DNA of 64,000 nucleotides from Lepidostoma basale (lineage: Eukaryota; Arthropoda; Insecta; Trichoptera; Lepidostomatidae): assembly GCA_022606425.2 (NCBI GenBank), contig JAHDVF020000211.1, forward strand, positions 1,674,001-1,738,000, written 5' to 3'. A program made the position numbers and the translations under genes. Shown here piece after piece: positions 1 to 12,085 of the stretch. The first letter of the stretch is position 1. Each line of letters opens with the position of its first letter. The notes under the pieces are model-generated. The model did no database searches, was not told where the DNA came from, and was given only the letters and a program-made list of their open reading frames with translations.

Positions 1-400
1 ACCTCATCGCCACCAATAGGCATCTCCCGCGCACACTTTGATTGTGCAACACCCACAAAATAAATCTTAAATAAATAATATAAAATACAATGATATAAAA
101 TAAAATAACAAAATAAAAATAATTTAACACAAAATGTTCTTTTTAGATGGTGCACATAATGTAATAACACATAATGTTTTTTTCGATGTTGCACATGTTG
201 ACATGGACGATCCGGACTTTTGTGTTTATTTAATTTATGTTACACGTATCCACCGTTTTTTAAATTAGCTGTAATTAGACACTTAACCAGCAAGAACTTT
301 GAAATAATATTGAAGGAATTATTCAAATTGTCATTGGAACAAATGAAAAATTTATTTTTACACCTGTCTATTCTTTTCTTCTTTACAAAAACGATAAATA
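1..400 (-). mobile_element. Non-autonomous (TTAG)n-tailed element N, copy 1 (cut by window start)
   Basis: Matches the N family from CCACCAATAGGCATCTCCCG onwards. The 3' tail lies outside the window. Confidence 0.7.
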
Positions 401-540
401 TTCTTTATAAAAACGATAAAACTATTATTATTATTATAATATAATTTTAACAGCAAAACAGTACAAACGTATAAATATAAACGTATGAAACAAATTAAAA
501 TTACAATATATTAATATTTGAATAAATATAATTACACTTG

Positions 541-705
541 GTATTACAACACTTTATTTCATTTAACGCAGATATGTATCGGTTATAATACGAGTATAAC
601 CTGTATCAATGTACACTATTGTTAAAATTGTGTACATTGATACAGGTTATATAATAACCGAAACATGTCTATGTTAAGTGAAATAAGGTGTTGTAATACC
701 AAGCA
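541..705. repeat. Inverted repeat carrying family I ribozyme-like cores
   Basis: The arms at about 541-616 and 640-705 are complementary (GGTGTTGTAATACC on the right against GGTATTACAACAC on the left) and meet around 620-637. Confidence 0.6.
637..669 (+). ncRNA. Hammerhead-like core, family I
   Basis: TTGATAC, an extra A, stem II GGTTAT/ATAACC (645-650 with 654-659), GAAA 660-663, palindromic CATG, then TC. It sits in the right arm of an inverted pair spanning about 541-705. Confidence 0.45.
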
Positions 706-715
706 CAATTATATT

Positions 716-1260
716 TTTAAGGATTAATTTTTGTATCTCAATAGAGACGAAGATGTAAATTGTTTTTTGGAAACAGAATATGGCGGCCGAGGCGTTTACA
801 GGACTTAGGACCTGTCATTGGTTGGGTTAAGCGATCGCTTTATGTTAAAAACATTCCCCATTCCGCCCTTCTTACGACCACCACGTCTGACAAATTTTTG
901 AAAGATGTATATATGCTGCTATGTTGAGGCACACTTCACATTTTTAGGTCAATCTACATTACCGCCATCTATTAAGAATATATGTAAGCATTAAGCAGAA
1001 AACCTTTATTAATGCAATGTGAATTAATGGTGGTCGTTAGAAGAGCGGAATGGGGTATGTTGTTAACATAAAACGATCGCTTAACCCAACCAATGACAGG
1101 TCATAAGTCCACCACCAAAGTTTCCAAAAAAACAATTTACATATTCGTCTCTATTGAGATACAATTAATCATTAAAAATGATTAACCCACAATGGGTAAA
1201 ATCCAGTATTTGTCTACAAGTATTTGTATACATTCAAAAACAAACAATTATATTTTATTT
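716..1260. repeat. Repeat T, copy 1, with inverted arms
   Basis: Arms at about 716-880 and 1025-1175 share ATCTCAATAGAGACGAAGAT and CCTGTCATTGGTTGGGTTAA in opposite orientation. A short third piece lies at 35262-35295. Confidence 0.65.
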
Positions 1261-1431
1261 CTTTTTCTTTTTGATATACAATACCTTGTATATCCAACAC
1301 TTAATTGGTTAATAATTTTTGTTACAACAAAATAATAAACGTTCCAAAATAAACCTTTATATCATCTGTCGAAACTGATCATATTTGTAAACAATTTTAT
1401 AATATTTTAAATATGCATCTTTATAATATCA

Positions 1432-1462
1432 CCGAGGAAAGACCGATTGTCCGAAACATGTC
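1432..1462 (+). ncRNA. Degenerate hammerhead-like core
   Basis: CCGAGGA, then AA, a short stem GAC/GTC, GAAA at 1453-1456, palindromic CATG and TC. Stem II is only 3 bp and the spacing is off, so this is a decayed relative of the other cores. Confidence 0.3.
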
Positions 1463-1659
1463 TGATACGTAATTAATTTTTTTTTTATGTTACTGTTGTA
1501 TATACAAAGTATATAAAAAAGAAAAAGACAAATAAAACATCTACAACATAAAGTATGGCGAACATAGAAGAAACAATTATATATATTTGAACCACAACAA
1601 AAAGTGAAGGCGAATATAGAAGTGTATTAATTGTATATTTAAACTAACTTAACTTAACT

Positions 1660-1730
1660 CTTGGCCTGAAGCCGGCAACCCTTAAGCCGGCAACCCTTAA
1701 GCCGATTTCAGGCCAAGAGCCTTTAACCCT
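1660..1730. repeat. Small hairpin with a tandem unit
   Basis: CTCTTGGCCTGAA (1660) pairs with TTCAGGCCAAGAG (1708); between them GCCGGCAACCCTTAA occurs twice. Confidence 0.6.
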
Positions 1731-1739
1731 AAAAGAAAT

Positions 1740-2290
1740 CAGGTATGATAGTTCAATCATCCCTGTCTACTCTTTTGGAGATTCGGGGGTGATGTATAGC
1801 AGTTGTACGTGCTCACAAATAGCAGATGTTTATAGAACGCAATCCACTTAATAACATGTTTTTGTACCCATTCAATTTAAGTACGTAATTAACGTAGCTC
1901 AGAGCGTAGAGAATAGAGTAAGTTTGCCGACGTAAAGACGAACGGCGCGGCGCGCGGCGGCAGGAACTGCAGTATGCTCTTATCGCCGCTAAAGTTTTAG
2001 GAAGTATTTGGGTTAACGGCCTTTCCGTGGAACGGCCTCTCCACTTGTTCTTTTTCGAACCTTTTTATGGGCCTGGAACTGGCCCTAATGACTTCACTAA
2101 AAGGGAATTACCATTCACTCGGCGTGAGCTTTGATTACCGCGATTACATGTGTTTGTCGGCCAGAGATGTCGCTTTATTTCTTTCCTCAAACAAGAATAT
2201 TATTAAAAATAAAATAAAATAACATATATTTATTGTTGGTAACGATAAAGTTTGAAAACTAAAGCAAACCGCATACTATTATAGCAAGAA
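1740..2290. other. No gene found; local GC-rich patch
   Basis: Single-copy-looking sequence with a GC-rich stretch (GAACGGCGCGGCGCGCGGCG at about 1949-1968). No ORF or known repeat seen. Confidence 0.4.
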
Positions 2291-2384
2291 AATGTATGAA
2301 AATGCTTTTCGTAAGTAAGCGTGCAGGTTGCGACAAGGTGCGCAAACTACAAAACTTTTGAAACCATTTGTAAAAGTCTACTTG

Positions 2385-2645
2385 CGAAAGTTTCGTAAAG
2401 CTTATACAAGCAGTGTGAATGGAAAAGAAACCGAGGACGGCCGAGGAAAGTATAGCATAACCAAATTAATCAATTACTAAAAGACGGCTATTCGAAGTCG
2501 GTAAAATCGACAAGCGTGCATGTTACGATGTATGAATATACAGGAACTCCAGAGGTATGTCAGGATAGATCAGTGTGGCGGTAAATCTTCTCTGTTTGCC
2601 CCTTCGGGTAAACGGTGTGATGGTGAGTTAGATAGTTGATTAGAA
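2385..2645 (+). mobile_element. Non-LTR retrotransposon 3' fragment
   Basis: Decayed reverse-transcriptase C-terminus and tail (CCCTTCGGGTAAACGGTGTG, then GTTAGATAG) of the (TTAG)n LINE family. Confidence 0.6.
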
Positions 2646-2912
2646 ACTAAAATGTCGTTTTTTCTACATAAATTTAATATTTTCAGATGCTTCAAAGGCC
2701 ATAAATATTCTTTCTTAATAGAGGAACGGTAAAAATTCATGTCTTAAATTTTCATACGCAGCACTCAGGTTGTGGCTAGATATTTTTAACTTATAGATAT
2801 AAAATAATAAAATACTTTGTATTTAACCATGGTTTGGTTATTATAATTGATACCAACTAGCAAGCTTCATGAGGACAGTACACAAAACTATAATATTAGG
2901 TATTATATTGTC

Positions 2913-2944
2913 CTGATGAAGCTTGGGTTCAAGTGAAACTAGTT
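2913..2944 (+). ncRNA. Hammerhead-like core, family C
   Basis: CTGATGA 2913-2919, extra A, stem II GCTTG/CAAGT (one G-U pair) with loop GGTT, GAAA 2935-2938, palindromic CTAG, then TT. It is the right arm of an inverted pair at about 2810-2990; the left arm is degenerate. Confidence 0.6.
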
Positions 2945-3002
2945 TGCATTAATTAAAGTAACTATACCGTGGATAAACACGAAGTGTTTTTATTATTTTG
3001 TA

Positions 3003-3400
3003 TCTTCTTCTTATTTTAGATCTTTGATCTGTTTCTGTAGTCAGGCTGACCTATCTTGGGAGGTTGACTCCCAGCTATCCCTTCATCTCTTTGGCGGTCT
3101 TCTGGGACGGTAGCCGACAGGAATCTGATACACCTCATAGTGTGGGATTCTGGTGGGATCCATCCTCTGCACGTGCGCATTCAAGTATCTTCTGCGTTGT
3201 CTGCCCCATCTTACGATATCTTCCATCTTGCCGATTTCGCGGATAGCCGTGTTCCTCACCCTGTCTCGAAGAGTCTTTCCAGCTATCATCTTCAGCGTCA
3301 GCATCTTTGCCACTCGCACTTTAGCCTTCGTTATTGTGATATCGACTCTGGTCTCAATGCTATATGTCAGTAAAGGCCTTACGCAGGTTTTGTATTGTAT
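3003..3400 (-). mobile_element. RTE-like reverse-transcriptase C-terminal fragment
   Basis: Minus-strand reading includes WGRQRRRYLNAHVQRMDPTR and IPVGYRPRRPPKR, typical of the tail of an insect endonuclease-reverse transcriptase. A different family from the (TTAG)n LINE. Confidence 0.6.
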
Positions 3401-3795
3401 ACTAGCTGACCCGGCGAACTTCGTACCTCTTCAGAATCAATAAATATTGCGTTAACTTTTTAGTTGAATTAAATTCAGTTATTTATTAAGTAAAAATGAA
3501 TTAAGTTCAATAAATGTGCAAAAATCAAAATGAAAAGAATTTGAATTACATTGATATGAATGCAATTCACATGGCAGCAAGGGATTAGCTGTATTGAAGC
3601 GAATCGAAATGATTCACGTAGCATTAAACTATTATATTTGCTGGATGGGTGTACTTGGGTCGATTTTTTCTGATTTTTTAATAGTTATTCTGCTATTCGG
3701 GACAATCAAAGATCATCAAAATCGATCCAGCCGTTCTTGAGTTATAAATGGTGTAACTAACACGACTTTGTTTTATACATATACCTATATAGATT
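3400..3795. repeat. Dispersed repeat starting AGCTGACCCGGCGAACTTCG
   Basis: Starts TAGCTGACCCGGCGAAC and ends with TTGAGTTATAAATGGTGTAA before a TATA-rich border. This pair of ends is familiar from high-copy arthropod repeats; the class is not certain. No coding content. Confidence 0.5.
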
Positions 3796-3807
3796 CTAAC
3801 CTTACTG

Positions 3808-4290
3808 TCTAACTAACTAACCAGCACGCCGTCTCCCCGAAGGGGTAGGCAGAAAGAATGGACTGCCACACTTTTCTTTCTTGATATATTTCTCTCGGTT
3901 CCTCAACATGCATACATCGCGTCATGCATGCGCGTCGATTTCTCTGACTCCTCACATTCAATATTTGATTTATTTGATTGTGCCACGTTTTCCTCGGTCT
4001 TCCTCTATTTCTGGTTGCATTTACATTGTTAACAGATAATTTTTTTACCATTCTTTCTTCATTCATTCTTTCCATATGTCCAAACCATCTTAATGATCCT
4101 TTCATTATTTTGTTCATAACACCATCATTCGCACCGCATTCACTTATTATATTTTCATTCGACACTCTATCAAACACAGAGTATCCTCATATTCGTCTGA
4201 GAGATCTAATTTCTACTGCATTTATTATATTTTTGCCAGTTCCATGCTTCGCTTCCATACATAAGGGTCGGTAGAAGAACACCATTGTGC
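3808..4290 (-). mobile_element. (TTAG)n LINE, reverse-transcriptase C-terminus
   Basis: Encodes MKGSLRWFGHMERMNEERMV and GRPRKTWHNQINQILN, ending in a stop next to the (TTAG)n tail. Confidence 0.8.
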
Positions 4291-4339
4291 ACTGCCTTAC
4301 TGTGAGTTCTCATTTACTTGTTCTTCCATATAGTCTCCT

Positions 4340-4860
4340 TGAGACAATTTGATTTTATATCTATAAGTTTAATTAATGTCTTGTCTATCGTGTTTCACTC
4401 TTCTTCTCTGGTTTCAATCCTGGGATTGGTTTGCAGCAATTTCCTCCATTATTCTCTTCCATTTTTCCCTGTCTTGTGCGGCTCTTTTGAGATCTGCATA
4501 TGATGAGCAGCGTACGTCCACCAACAGGTCCTCCAGGTACTCTCGGCGTGGGCGTCCCCTAGAGTTTGTCCCCTCGATCATACTCTCCATTATGGCATGC
4601 AAGAGACCTTCTTGACGTATTACATGGCCGATCCATCTTGCACGCCTTTCGGAGAAGGTCCTGAGCAGGTGCCTTCCTCCTTCGATTCCTTGAAGAACTT
4701 CCTCATTCGTGATGTGGTCTCTCCAGGAAATTCCAAAGAGTCTTTTATAGGACCACATCTCAAAAGCCTCTAGTCTCCGCTTATCCCTTTCGGATAGGCA
4801 CCATGTCTCGCAGCCGTACATCAAGACACTCCATACATAGGTCTTGATGAGGAGTATTCT
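4340..4860 (-). mobile_element. RTE-like reverse-transcriptase C-terminal fragment
   Basis: Open frame 4414-4824 (MYGCETWCLSERDKRRLEAF; RARWIGHVIRQ; GRPRREYLEDLL; REKWKRIMEE), a third LINE family. Confidence 0.8.
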
Positions 4861-5465
4861 CAGTTTTAGGTCTATATTATTTGATTCTATTATGTGTTTC
4901 GCTAAGTATTAATTAATCAAACAAAGCTTACATCGTGATATTATAATATATCAAGTATAAAAGCTATTCTCGTCTTGTACAACATCAGGAGCGAGTATAA
5001 ATAGGAACATTTGAAGTAAAGTTAGTATATTAACAGGCAGGTGAGGCGCCAGGAGAATATAATAGAGTGGGAGAGCAATTAGCGTGAATCACAATTAGCC
5101 CGGAGAAGGGCGGTAAGTTGATCTTTAATTGTTTGCTGGGGGCTGCTGGGAGGTCACCCGACCCGGGGGTGGAGGGGGAAGGAAAACTTCTCGGAGACAA
5201 GCGCAGAGTACAATACGATCTTGAGATTCGCCCAGAAATATACGATAAATACCCGACACTTGTTTATAATTAACTAATTAACCACCTCCCTTTGATATTT
5301 ATAAACCAATTCTGAGAATTAACGTTATTCGGAGGTTTAATCTATTTTCGTACTTGTAAATCGATGCTATTTTAATATTATTATTATTGTTATTTTGTTC
5401 AATCGCTTTTTACATCATGATAGCATGAGCCAAATCGATGTAAAGGTTATAGCTATCATAGTGAT
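4860..5465. other. No gene found
   Basis: AT-rich apart from a GC-richer patch at 5040-5215 (GGTCACCCGACCCGGGGGTG). No coding or repeat signal. Confidence 0.4.
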
Positions 5466-5467
5466 TC

Positions 5468-5630
5468 TCGTGACATGTGATAGGTAGCTAATCTATCGCC
5501 ATTTTATTGTCACGTGAATTCTACACCAGACCAAAGACAGTGTGACGATCACACTACCCTCGCCGGGAATCGAACCCGGAACCTTTGGGGTGGCAGTCAA
5601 CGAACTTACCACTCGGCCACAAAGGTCGTC
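5468..5630 (-). mobile_element. tRNA-derived SINE, copy 1
   Basis: Read on the minus strand: a tRNA-like head with A box TGGCCGAGTGGTAAG and B box GGTTCGATTCC, then a unique tail ending ATGGCGATAGATTAGCTACC and TCACATGTCACGAG. Confidence 0.75.
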
Positions 5631-5749
5631 AGTATCTGTTTTAATTTTGAACAAATTGATCCATATTATTAATTGTTTCTTGAAAAATGAAAATTAAAGT
5701 GCACAAAGGTGTTTTTTATTTATTTTTGCGTTTGTTTTCTGAAAGTTTA

Positions 5750-6470
5750 TTTATAATTTATGGGAATGATGTGTTTCGTTTTTTTAAGGAATTATCAAGT
5801 GACGATTTTTTTACTGAATTATAACATTGTTTTTTCCATTTTCTGCGATTAAGACAGTTTTATCGTTCTCCCGATGATGAAGGTATAAAGCCTTCGAAAC
5901 GTGTCGAGAAAAATAAACTGAATAGTAGAAAAGACAGTGTTTTAATTTATAAAAATTCGTGATTATGGAATTTCACTGTGTTTACGTCTTAAGATTATCA
6001 AAAACATTGTCAAATGTTATACACGTACAAAAAAACAAGAAAAAATGCCTTAGAAAGCCGAAACATGTCATTCCCATGAATTATAATAAAACTTATAGAA
6101 ACAGACATTTTTATTCATATAAGAAAGCATCTTCTTTCGAGAGATTTTACTATATTTCATGGGAATGATGTTTTTAGTCTTCCTAAGGTATTGGTAATGG
6201 CTTAGCAAGGTGAATTTTTAAATTTAAATAAATATAATAAATCTTCTAAAATACACACGTTTTCAATCGTATTTATTATTTAATAAAAAGTTTTACACGA
6301 TTGTTCCAAAAAAATAAATAATTCCTCTACATTTTTAATTCTTTCTCGAAGAATAATGTAAAACTCGAATGAATGTGTCTGTTTTATGGAGGTTTTATTA
6401 CATTTTATTGTTTTGGCATGTTTCGCATTGCTAAGGGATTAGCAAATTCATATTAATTATTCCTACATAG
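5750..6470. repeat. Cluster of family A fragments with a family B core
   Basis: Family A pieces lie near 5755-5800 (-), 6045-6085 (+), 6150-6190 (-) and 6400-6445 (-), recognised by ATGGGAATGA beside GTTTCG or CGAAAC. The 5871-5905 core lies among them. All family A copies here are mutated in the core. Confidence 0.5.
5871..5905 (+). ncRNA. Hammerhead-like core, family B
   Basis: CCGATGA (U4 to C), extra T, stem II GAAGG/CCTTC (5879-5883 with 5891-5895), GAAA 5896-5899, CGTG, then TC. Relatives lie at 7895-8045 (inverted pair), 14975-15025 and, on the minus strand, 42745-42795, where the core is CTGATGA. Confidence 0.5.
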
Positions 6471-6548
6471 TGAAACGCACGTTTGTCGATTTTTACGAAA
6501 TAGATCTTTTGCGTAACGAATACCTTAATTTTCAGCTAAACTATTTAA

Positions 6549-7090
6549 CCAACTAACTAACTAACTAACTAACTTACCATCACGCCGTCTCCCCGAAGGG
6601 ATAGACAGAAAGAATGGACTGCCACACTTTTCTGTCCTGACATACTTCTCTCGCTTCCTCTACATTCATACATCTTGTCATGCACGCACGTCGATTTTTC
6701 CGACTCCTCACGTGACCGACATTCAATATTTGATTGATTTGATCGTGTCACGTTTTCCTCGGCCTTCCTCTATTTCTAGCTCCGTTCACGCCGTTTACAT
6801 ATACCTTCTTTACCATTCTGTCTTCACTCATTCTTTCTATGTGTCCAAACCATCTTAATGACCCTTTCCTTATTTTGTTCATAACACTTTCATTCGCACC
6901 ACATTCACTTCTTATACTTACATTTGTCACTCTATCATATACAGATTTGCCACACATTCGTCTTAGAGATCTCATTTCTACTGCATTTATTCTACTTTCA
7001 TCCTTCTTTTTCCAGTTCCATGCTTCACTTCCATACATAAGGGTCGGCACAAGAACACCATTGTGCACTGCCATCTTAGCTTTTTTGGAT
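6549..7090 (-). mobile_element. (TTAG)n LINE, best-preserved C-terminus
   Basis: Open frame 6748-7074 with VLVPTLMYGSEAWNWKKKDE, RINAVEMRSLRRMCG and GRPRKT, then tail and (CTAA)n at 6549-6572. 5'-truncated. Confidence 0.85.
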
Positions 7091-7099
7091 AGGCTTTTG

Positions 7100-7600
7100 T
7101 TTGCGATGATAATGATGATTTAACCAAAATGTTATTAATAATAGAAGTGTATTGAATATATACTCGTATGGTAGAGTCATTGCGGTACATTTTATTGGAT
7201 TGGCTTTAACCTTGTTTTCGCGGGGCGAAATATTTCAGTTTCACGATAAGCCATCGAATAATGATGGCAGTAGAACAACGTCCGAGCCAAGTTGGACCGA
7301 AATAAAACTCCCTGAAAAATACATGTGTTTCTATTGGAAGCAATATTTCTAGCTCCTCGTGCGCTCTTCTTTGGAAAGGAATAATTGATTTTAATATTAC
7401 ATGAGTCGACCGTCTTTGTGCCGCGTGAACCAAGGGAGGGGCGGAGGGTGCCCCCTTTCCCGGATCGCCCTGTGAAAACATCTGAGATATTACATATTAC
7501 GCAACACGAATTTTCACTGCATTCTTTCAATATTCGAAATATCTTATTAATTTGTTTTAAATGAAATAGTAACAAAAAAATATTTTTTAATTATCACTGT
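7100..7600. other. No gene found
   Basis: Short frames only on both strands; no recognisable domain or repeat. Confidence 0.4.
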
Positions 7601-8110
7601 AGAATTCCATAATGACGATTTTTTATGAATTAAAACACCGTTTTTTTTATATTTATTGTTTCTTGAACAATGATGTAAATTTCCATATTTAATAATCAAT
7701 ACGAATGAAATCGCTAGTTTTCAAGAAGTTTTATTATATTTTATGGGAATGACATGTTTCGTCTTTCTAAGGCATTATTGAATGTCATTTGATAATGCCT
7801 TAGAAGGGTGAAACATGTCATTCCCATAAAATACTCGTATAATAAAACTTCTAGAAAACTGGCTCATTCTTATTGGCTGTTTTTTTTTCTTTTTTTTTCC
7901 ATTTTTGAGTTTATTTTTCTCGACACGTTTCGAAGGCTTTACACCTTTATCATCGGGAGAACGATATAAACTGATGTTAATATTGGTGAATATTAGTGAA
8001 GGTGAAAAGTCTTCGAAACATGTCGAGAAAAATAAACTCAAAAGTGGAAAAAACAGCGATTTAAGTAACAAATAATAATAAATAAACAAATAATTAAACG
8101 CTTTTTTAAT
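7600..8110. repeat. Adjacent family A and family B inverted pairs
   Basis: Family A arms at about 7660-7870 meet near 7783. The right-arm core at 7789-7819 reads TTGATAA, extra T, stem II GCCTT/AGGGT, GAAA, palindromic CATG, TC. Family B arms at 7895-8045 follow directly. In each pair the two cores point outward. Confidence 0.55.
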
Positions 8111-8529
8111 ACTTTGTATAAAAAAACACTTTATTATGAGTAAGATGCGCCAACCGCACAGAGGTCCCAAATTCAAATCTGACGGGAAATTTCTCAAATA
8201 TGTAATAAAATGGTAATTAATGGTTTAAAAAACAATTTAACACAAAAACTGCAATATTTGTTGTATGAAATACTTGTTTTATTAAAGAAATGTGAATACA
8301 TAATATATTTCAACTTATATTAGAAATATCAAAATTCAGTAAATCATCGAAATTATTATGTAGATAAATCTACTAATTATTGTTAGAAAATGCATTTATC
8401 TAAGACGAAATTAAACTATTGATATACCGTAACATACATATGTACAAGTAATTCTTGTTCGAAGGTATAAGTAGTAAAAATATTATTAAAAAAACGTGAA
8501 GTAAAATAAGGACAAAAATGAAAATTAAG

Positions 8530-9420
8530 TAGAATCATAATAACCATGTTATCTCAGATAGATTATCTGTAGTATCTGGTGGTTGCGGATTTTGTAGCAA
8601 TTTTATAACCTCTGGATTAAAACTACCCTTAGGCCTTTGAGAGTTACTTCTGTAGGAAGTTATTAAAGGGTCAGAGGAAATGAGGAGCATGTGAGCATTC
8701 CATTATAAGGTCCAATATCTTTTGTAAATTTACTTCTGCACAATTTTCAGTTATTTTAACTGAATTGACTGGATAGCACTTTTTTTTCTTCCAAAATATG
8801 TTTGTAAGATGGGTAAATATTAGCACCTAGAGCTTTAGCTTCTGATTAAATGAGCATGTTTAGTAAGTTTTGCATCAACAAACAAAGCTAGTGCTTTTTC
8901 ACGTGAGTACATTTTAGCCGACCTAGGAGACTTTCTATATGTTTTTTTTTATTCTAGAATAAAAAGCAACTAGTTGCTCTCTTTGGAGAAAACGTAATCT
9001 CCTCATTTTGCAGCATCTCTTCTTCCCGCAGATCTTAAACTAATTTGTGCAGCGTACATTAACTCGTCGCCAGACGCCAACTCAAGTATAGGCTATTTTT
9101 CGCTACGATTTTTTCGTATAATTACCAAAAGATTTCTTCCTGCTGGTATTTCCAGAAGTAGATGGTACCTCTGATATATCTTGAATCTCTTTGGAAGTCA
9201 ATTCAGGAAAAGATATTTCAGCATCCAACCACTTAGAAATTTTTTTCATAAATATTTTTGTGTTCCGTTACTTTCGACCCATTTCGATCTTAATGTGCCA
9301 CAAAAACGCATTTTTTTGTTTGTTTATAGGCATAATAATCTCTTTATTAAACATTTCTAGTTGAAATTTCTGAGAAACATATATTTTACTTTAGTTTTAT
9401 TATTTCCCCTTCGCCAAATG
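8530..9420 (-). pseudogene. Degraded transposon-derived protein gene
   Basis: Joined across stops and shifts, the minus strand reads, in order, EIQDISEVPSTSGNTSRKKS, ELASGDELMYAAQISLRSAG, REKALALFVDAKLTKHAHLI and ALGANIYPSYKHILEEKKKC. It resembles the N-terminal part of a multi-copy arthropod protein that I associate with transposons; I cannot name it. At least four in-frame breaks, so non-functional. Confidence 0.55.
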
Positions 9421-10150
9421 TCAAACAAGATTCTTCGAGAAATTGAGCCATCTGAAATAAAAAGTAACATACATTCTAAATAGGCAATTTCCGGCAGCTA
9501 ATTTCTTACGGATTTTATAACATATATATCATTACACAAAATAAAATAATAAAATTGATCGGGTGTCTCGGGGATTTTTTTGTAGGCCTTCACAAACTTA
9601 AATGATAAACTTTTATAATCCGATAATTCATTGTTTAATTATTTCCCCTCAAACACATGAAATAAAAAAGCAAAATAATATAATAAAGTGAATTATTAAG
9701 AACATACCTTCAATCAAAATATTCATAATGTAAAACCAAGCAATAATGCTAACACTTTGCTAAAAATGTGTCATCAACTTGGGAATGCAAACGCTACTAA
9801 AACAATGAGAAATGTATGGTGCGTTACTTATCAACTTTGGGAACCTCGCATCGCGATAACACCATTGCCATGTGGTTGATTGACTTGGTTTATGATGCTC
9901 CATTTATGTTTTAAGATATTATGTAAGAAATAATTGGAATTAAAAATAGTGAATAAATACCCAATTTCCCGCTAGAATTGACATTGGCACCTCAGTGAAC
10001 CGGTATCACTCTGTAACGAGCTTCCTCGGAGCTTTACATAAAAAAAATTCGTCAATAATATTTTTAATTATTGTATATTTTTTTGGAAAAGAATTATTAA
10101 CAATGTTTAATACACTTTTAATTAGTGTATAATATTATTACGGAATGAAA
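9420..10150. other. No gene found
   Basis: AT-rich sequence without coding signal between the degraded gene and a family C repeat. Confidence 0.4.
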
Positions 10151-10242
10151 ATATTATAAACGTATAGATATAAAATAATAAAACACTTTGTATTATATTT
10201 AACCATAGTATGGTTATTATAATTGCTACCAACTAGTCCTGC

Positions 10243-10265
10243 TTTCCCAACCCAAGCTTCATCAG
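10243..10265 (-). ncRNA. Degenerate family C hammerhead-like core
   Basis: On the minus strand CTGATGA is at 10259-10265, then GCTTGGGTTGG and GAAA at 10243-10246. Extra bases separate GAAA from CTAG, so it is unlikely to fold. Confidence 0.35.
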
Positions 10266-10614
10266 GGCAGTATAATAACTAAACGTTTTAACTAAAACTT
10301 CAATTCGTTTAAAGTTTAAAATATCTAACCACAAAGTGAGTGCTTCATTTAAAATATTATGTAAAATATGCTTCGGAGATGAGCTCCTCCTTTATACTCG
10401 TATATTTAACCGGAGGTTACCTCCGAAATATTTTGTGTATCATATTGTTTGTCTATAAAAATATTTAATAAATAAAAGTGGATTAAACATTGTTAATAAT
10501 TCTATTCCAAATTACAATGGAATCCGTTAACCTAATAAATAAACTTTTTCTTTAGTCATATCATTAATTTTTCCAGCTAATTTTAATCTTGTTCTTAAGT
10601 CGGCATTCCCTTGC

Positions 10615-11405
10615 AATGATTGTGATTGGTTGCATAAGGGTAGACGCATATACCTTCGTCAAAGACAACATAGAAATTTGTATTTTCCAATCTGTAGAAA
10701 CAACCTTCCGATGGTTATGCCTGTGGGTAGAGCGATCTCTTTACTTATTCGAGTCGCCTCGTTGGTCAACATATTTCGTGATAGTGGCAGTTGTCTCAGG
10801 GATAATATGTTATCAATGTTGTGATACCTATATCTAATATATCAATGATATATCTAATATATCAATGATATATCTAATATATCAATGATATACTAAATCT
10901 TACTTAATACGAATGAAAACGTCAGTTTTCTAGAAGTTTTGTTATATTTTATGGGAAAAAGATGTTTTGCCCTTCTAAGGCATTATCAGAAGGGCGAAAT
11001 ATGTCATTCCTATAAAATCTAATAAAACATCTAGAAAACTGACGTTTTCATTCATATTAATTATTTAATATGGAATTTTATATCATTGTTCAAGAAACAA
11101 TAAACTAAATCTTACTCTTTATGTTTTTTTGATGCTTTTTCTTTTGTTAAATTCTTATTATGTAATTGTAAACGATCTGTTATAGGTATATACAAATATT
11201 GTTTTTCAACTGAGTTATTTATTTTATAATTAGGTAAGTCGCATATGTGGAAACAAAAGAATGCTTTAAGTATATATTGGCACAGATTGATTAATCTTCC
11301 ACGATGCAGAGCCAACTTACCAATGGTTATACCGGTAGATAGAGCAATTTCTTTGCTAAGCCGTGTAACTTCGCAGGTTGACGTAAATTCTGAAAGTTTG
11401 GCTTA
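10615..11405 (-). pseudogene. Two related coding fragments around a family A repeat
   Basis: Minus-strand peptides TNEATRISKEIALPTGITIG (about 10720-10785) and TCEVTRLSKEIALSTGITIG (about 11325-11385) are clearly homologous. The nucleotide sequences differ more than the peptides. I do not recognise the protein. Confidence 0.5.
10900..11105. repeat. Family A inverted pair
   Basis: The arms share AACGTCAGTTTTCTAGAAG on the left against CTAGAAAACTGACGTT on the right, meet near 10985, and end at the ATTGTTCAAGAAACAAT family border. Both cores are decayed. Confidence 0.6.
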
Positions 11406-12085
11406 CTTGAGGGTAGTTCTATCTTTGTTAAAATTGTGTCTCCATTTAATTTTATTAATTTTTCATGCATAAAGCGGTCGAAATAAAGACAAATGTAGTT
11501 CCTAAACGTTTTATTTAATTATTTTTTAAAACGAAGTTCCATTAAGAGATTTCAGTAAAATCATTAGATTAACATAATTTATAGTCAGGGTAATGAATTT
11601 AAATCGGTTTTAATTACTGGATATTAAAAACAGTCTGGGGTAGACTTAAACTATTTATGTGGTCTTTACACGAATGCGTTTCAGTAATAAGAAACGAAAG
11701 AATCTGAGGATTTAAACAAAGCCCCGGATTATGAAGTTTGCGGGATTTTACTGCTGAATTAACTTAAAGACATCCATTTTACTTTAGACAGGAGAAAAAC
11801 AGAGGATGCCTCTGAGTAGGCATCTAAGTGATTTATCTGCTGGCCTTTTTATAAAACCCATACAAATACAATATTTTTAAAAGCAACGTGAATATAAACA
11901 AGTTATTAATCTAAGGGAAAATATGCTTATGAATATTTATGAAGCGCAAAATTTGATTTAAAATAACAAACCAATTTATTCTTCATAAATTTCACATTTA
12001 GAATTTTTACAGGTGTATTCAAATTCGGAAATATGATGGATTTTTTGTAATATTTCGTTCCGGTATTAAATTTACCTTAGACCGG
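11405..12085. other. No gene found
   Basis: No ORF, repeat pair or structured element seen. Confidence 0.4.

Noticed and set aside
220..444. 74-codon frame at the window start
   Set aside because: Lies in and beside an element N copy, which has no coding potential in any other copy.
5540..5630. Functional tRNA gene
   Set aside because: The A and B boxes are present, but the cloverleaf stems do not pair and the same tail follows three copies, so it is a SINE.
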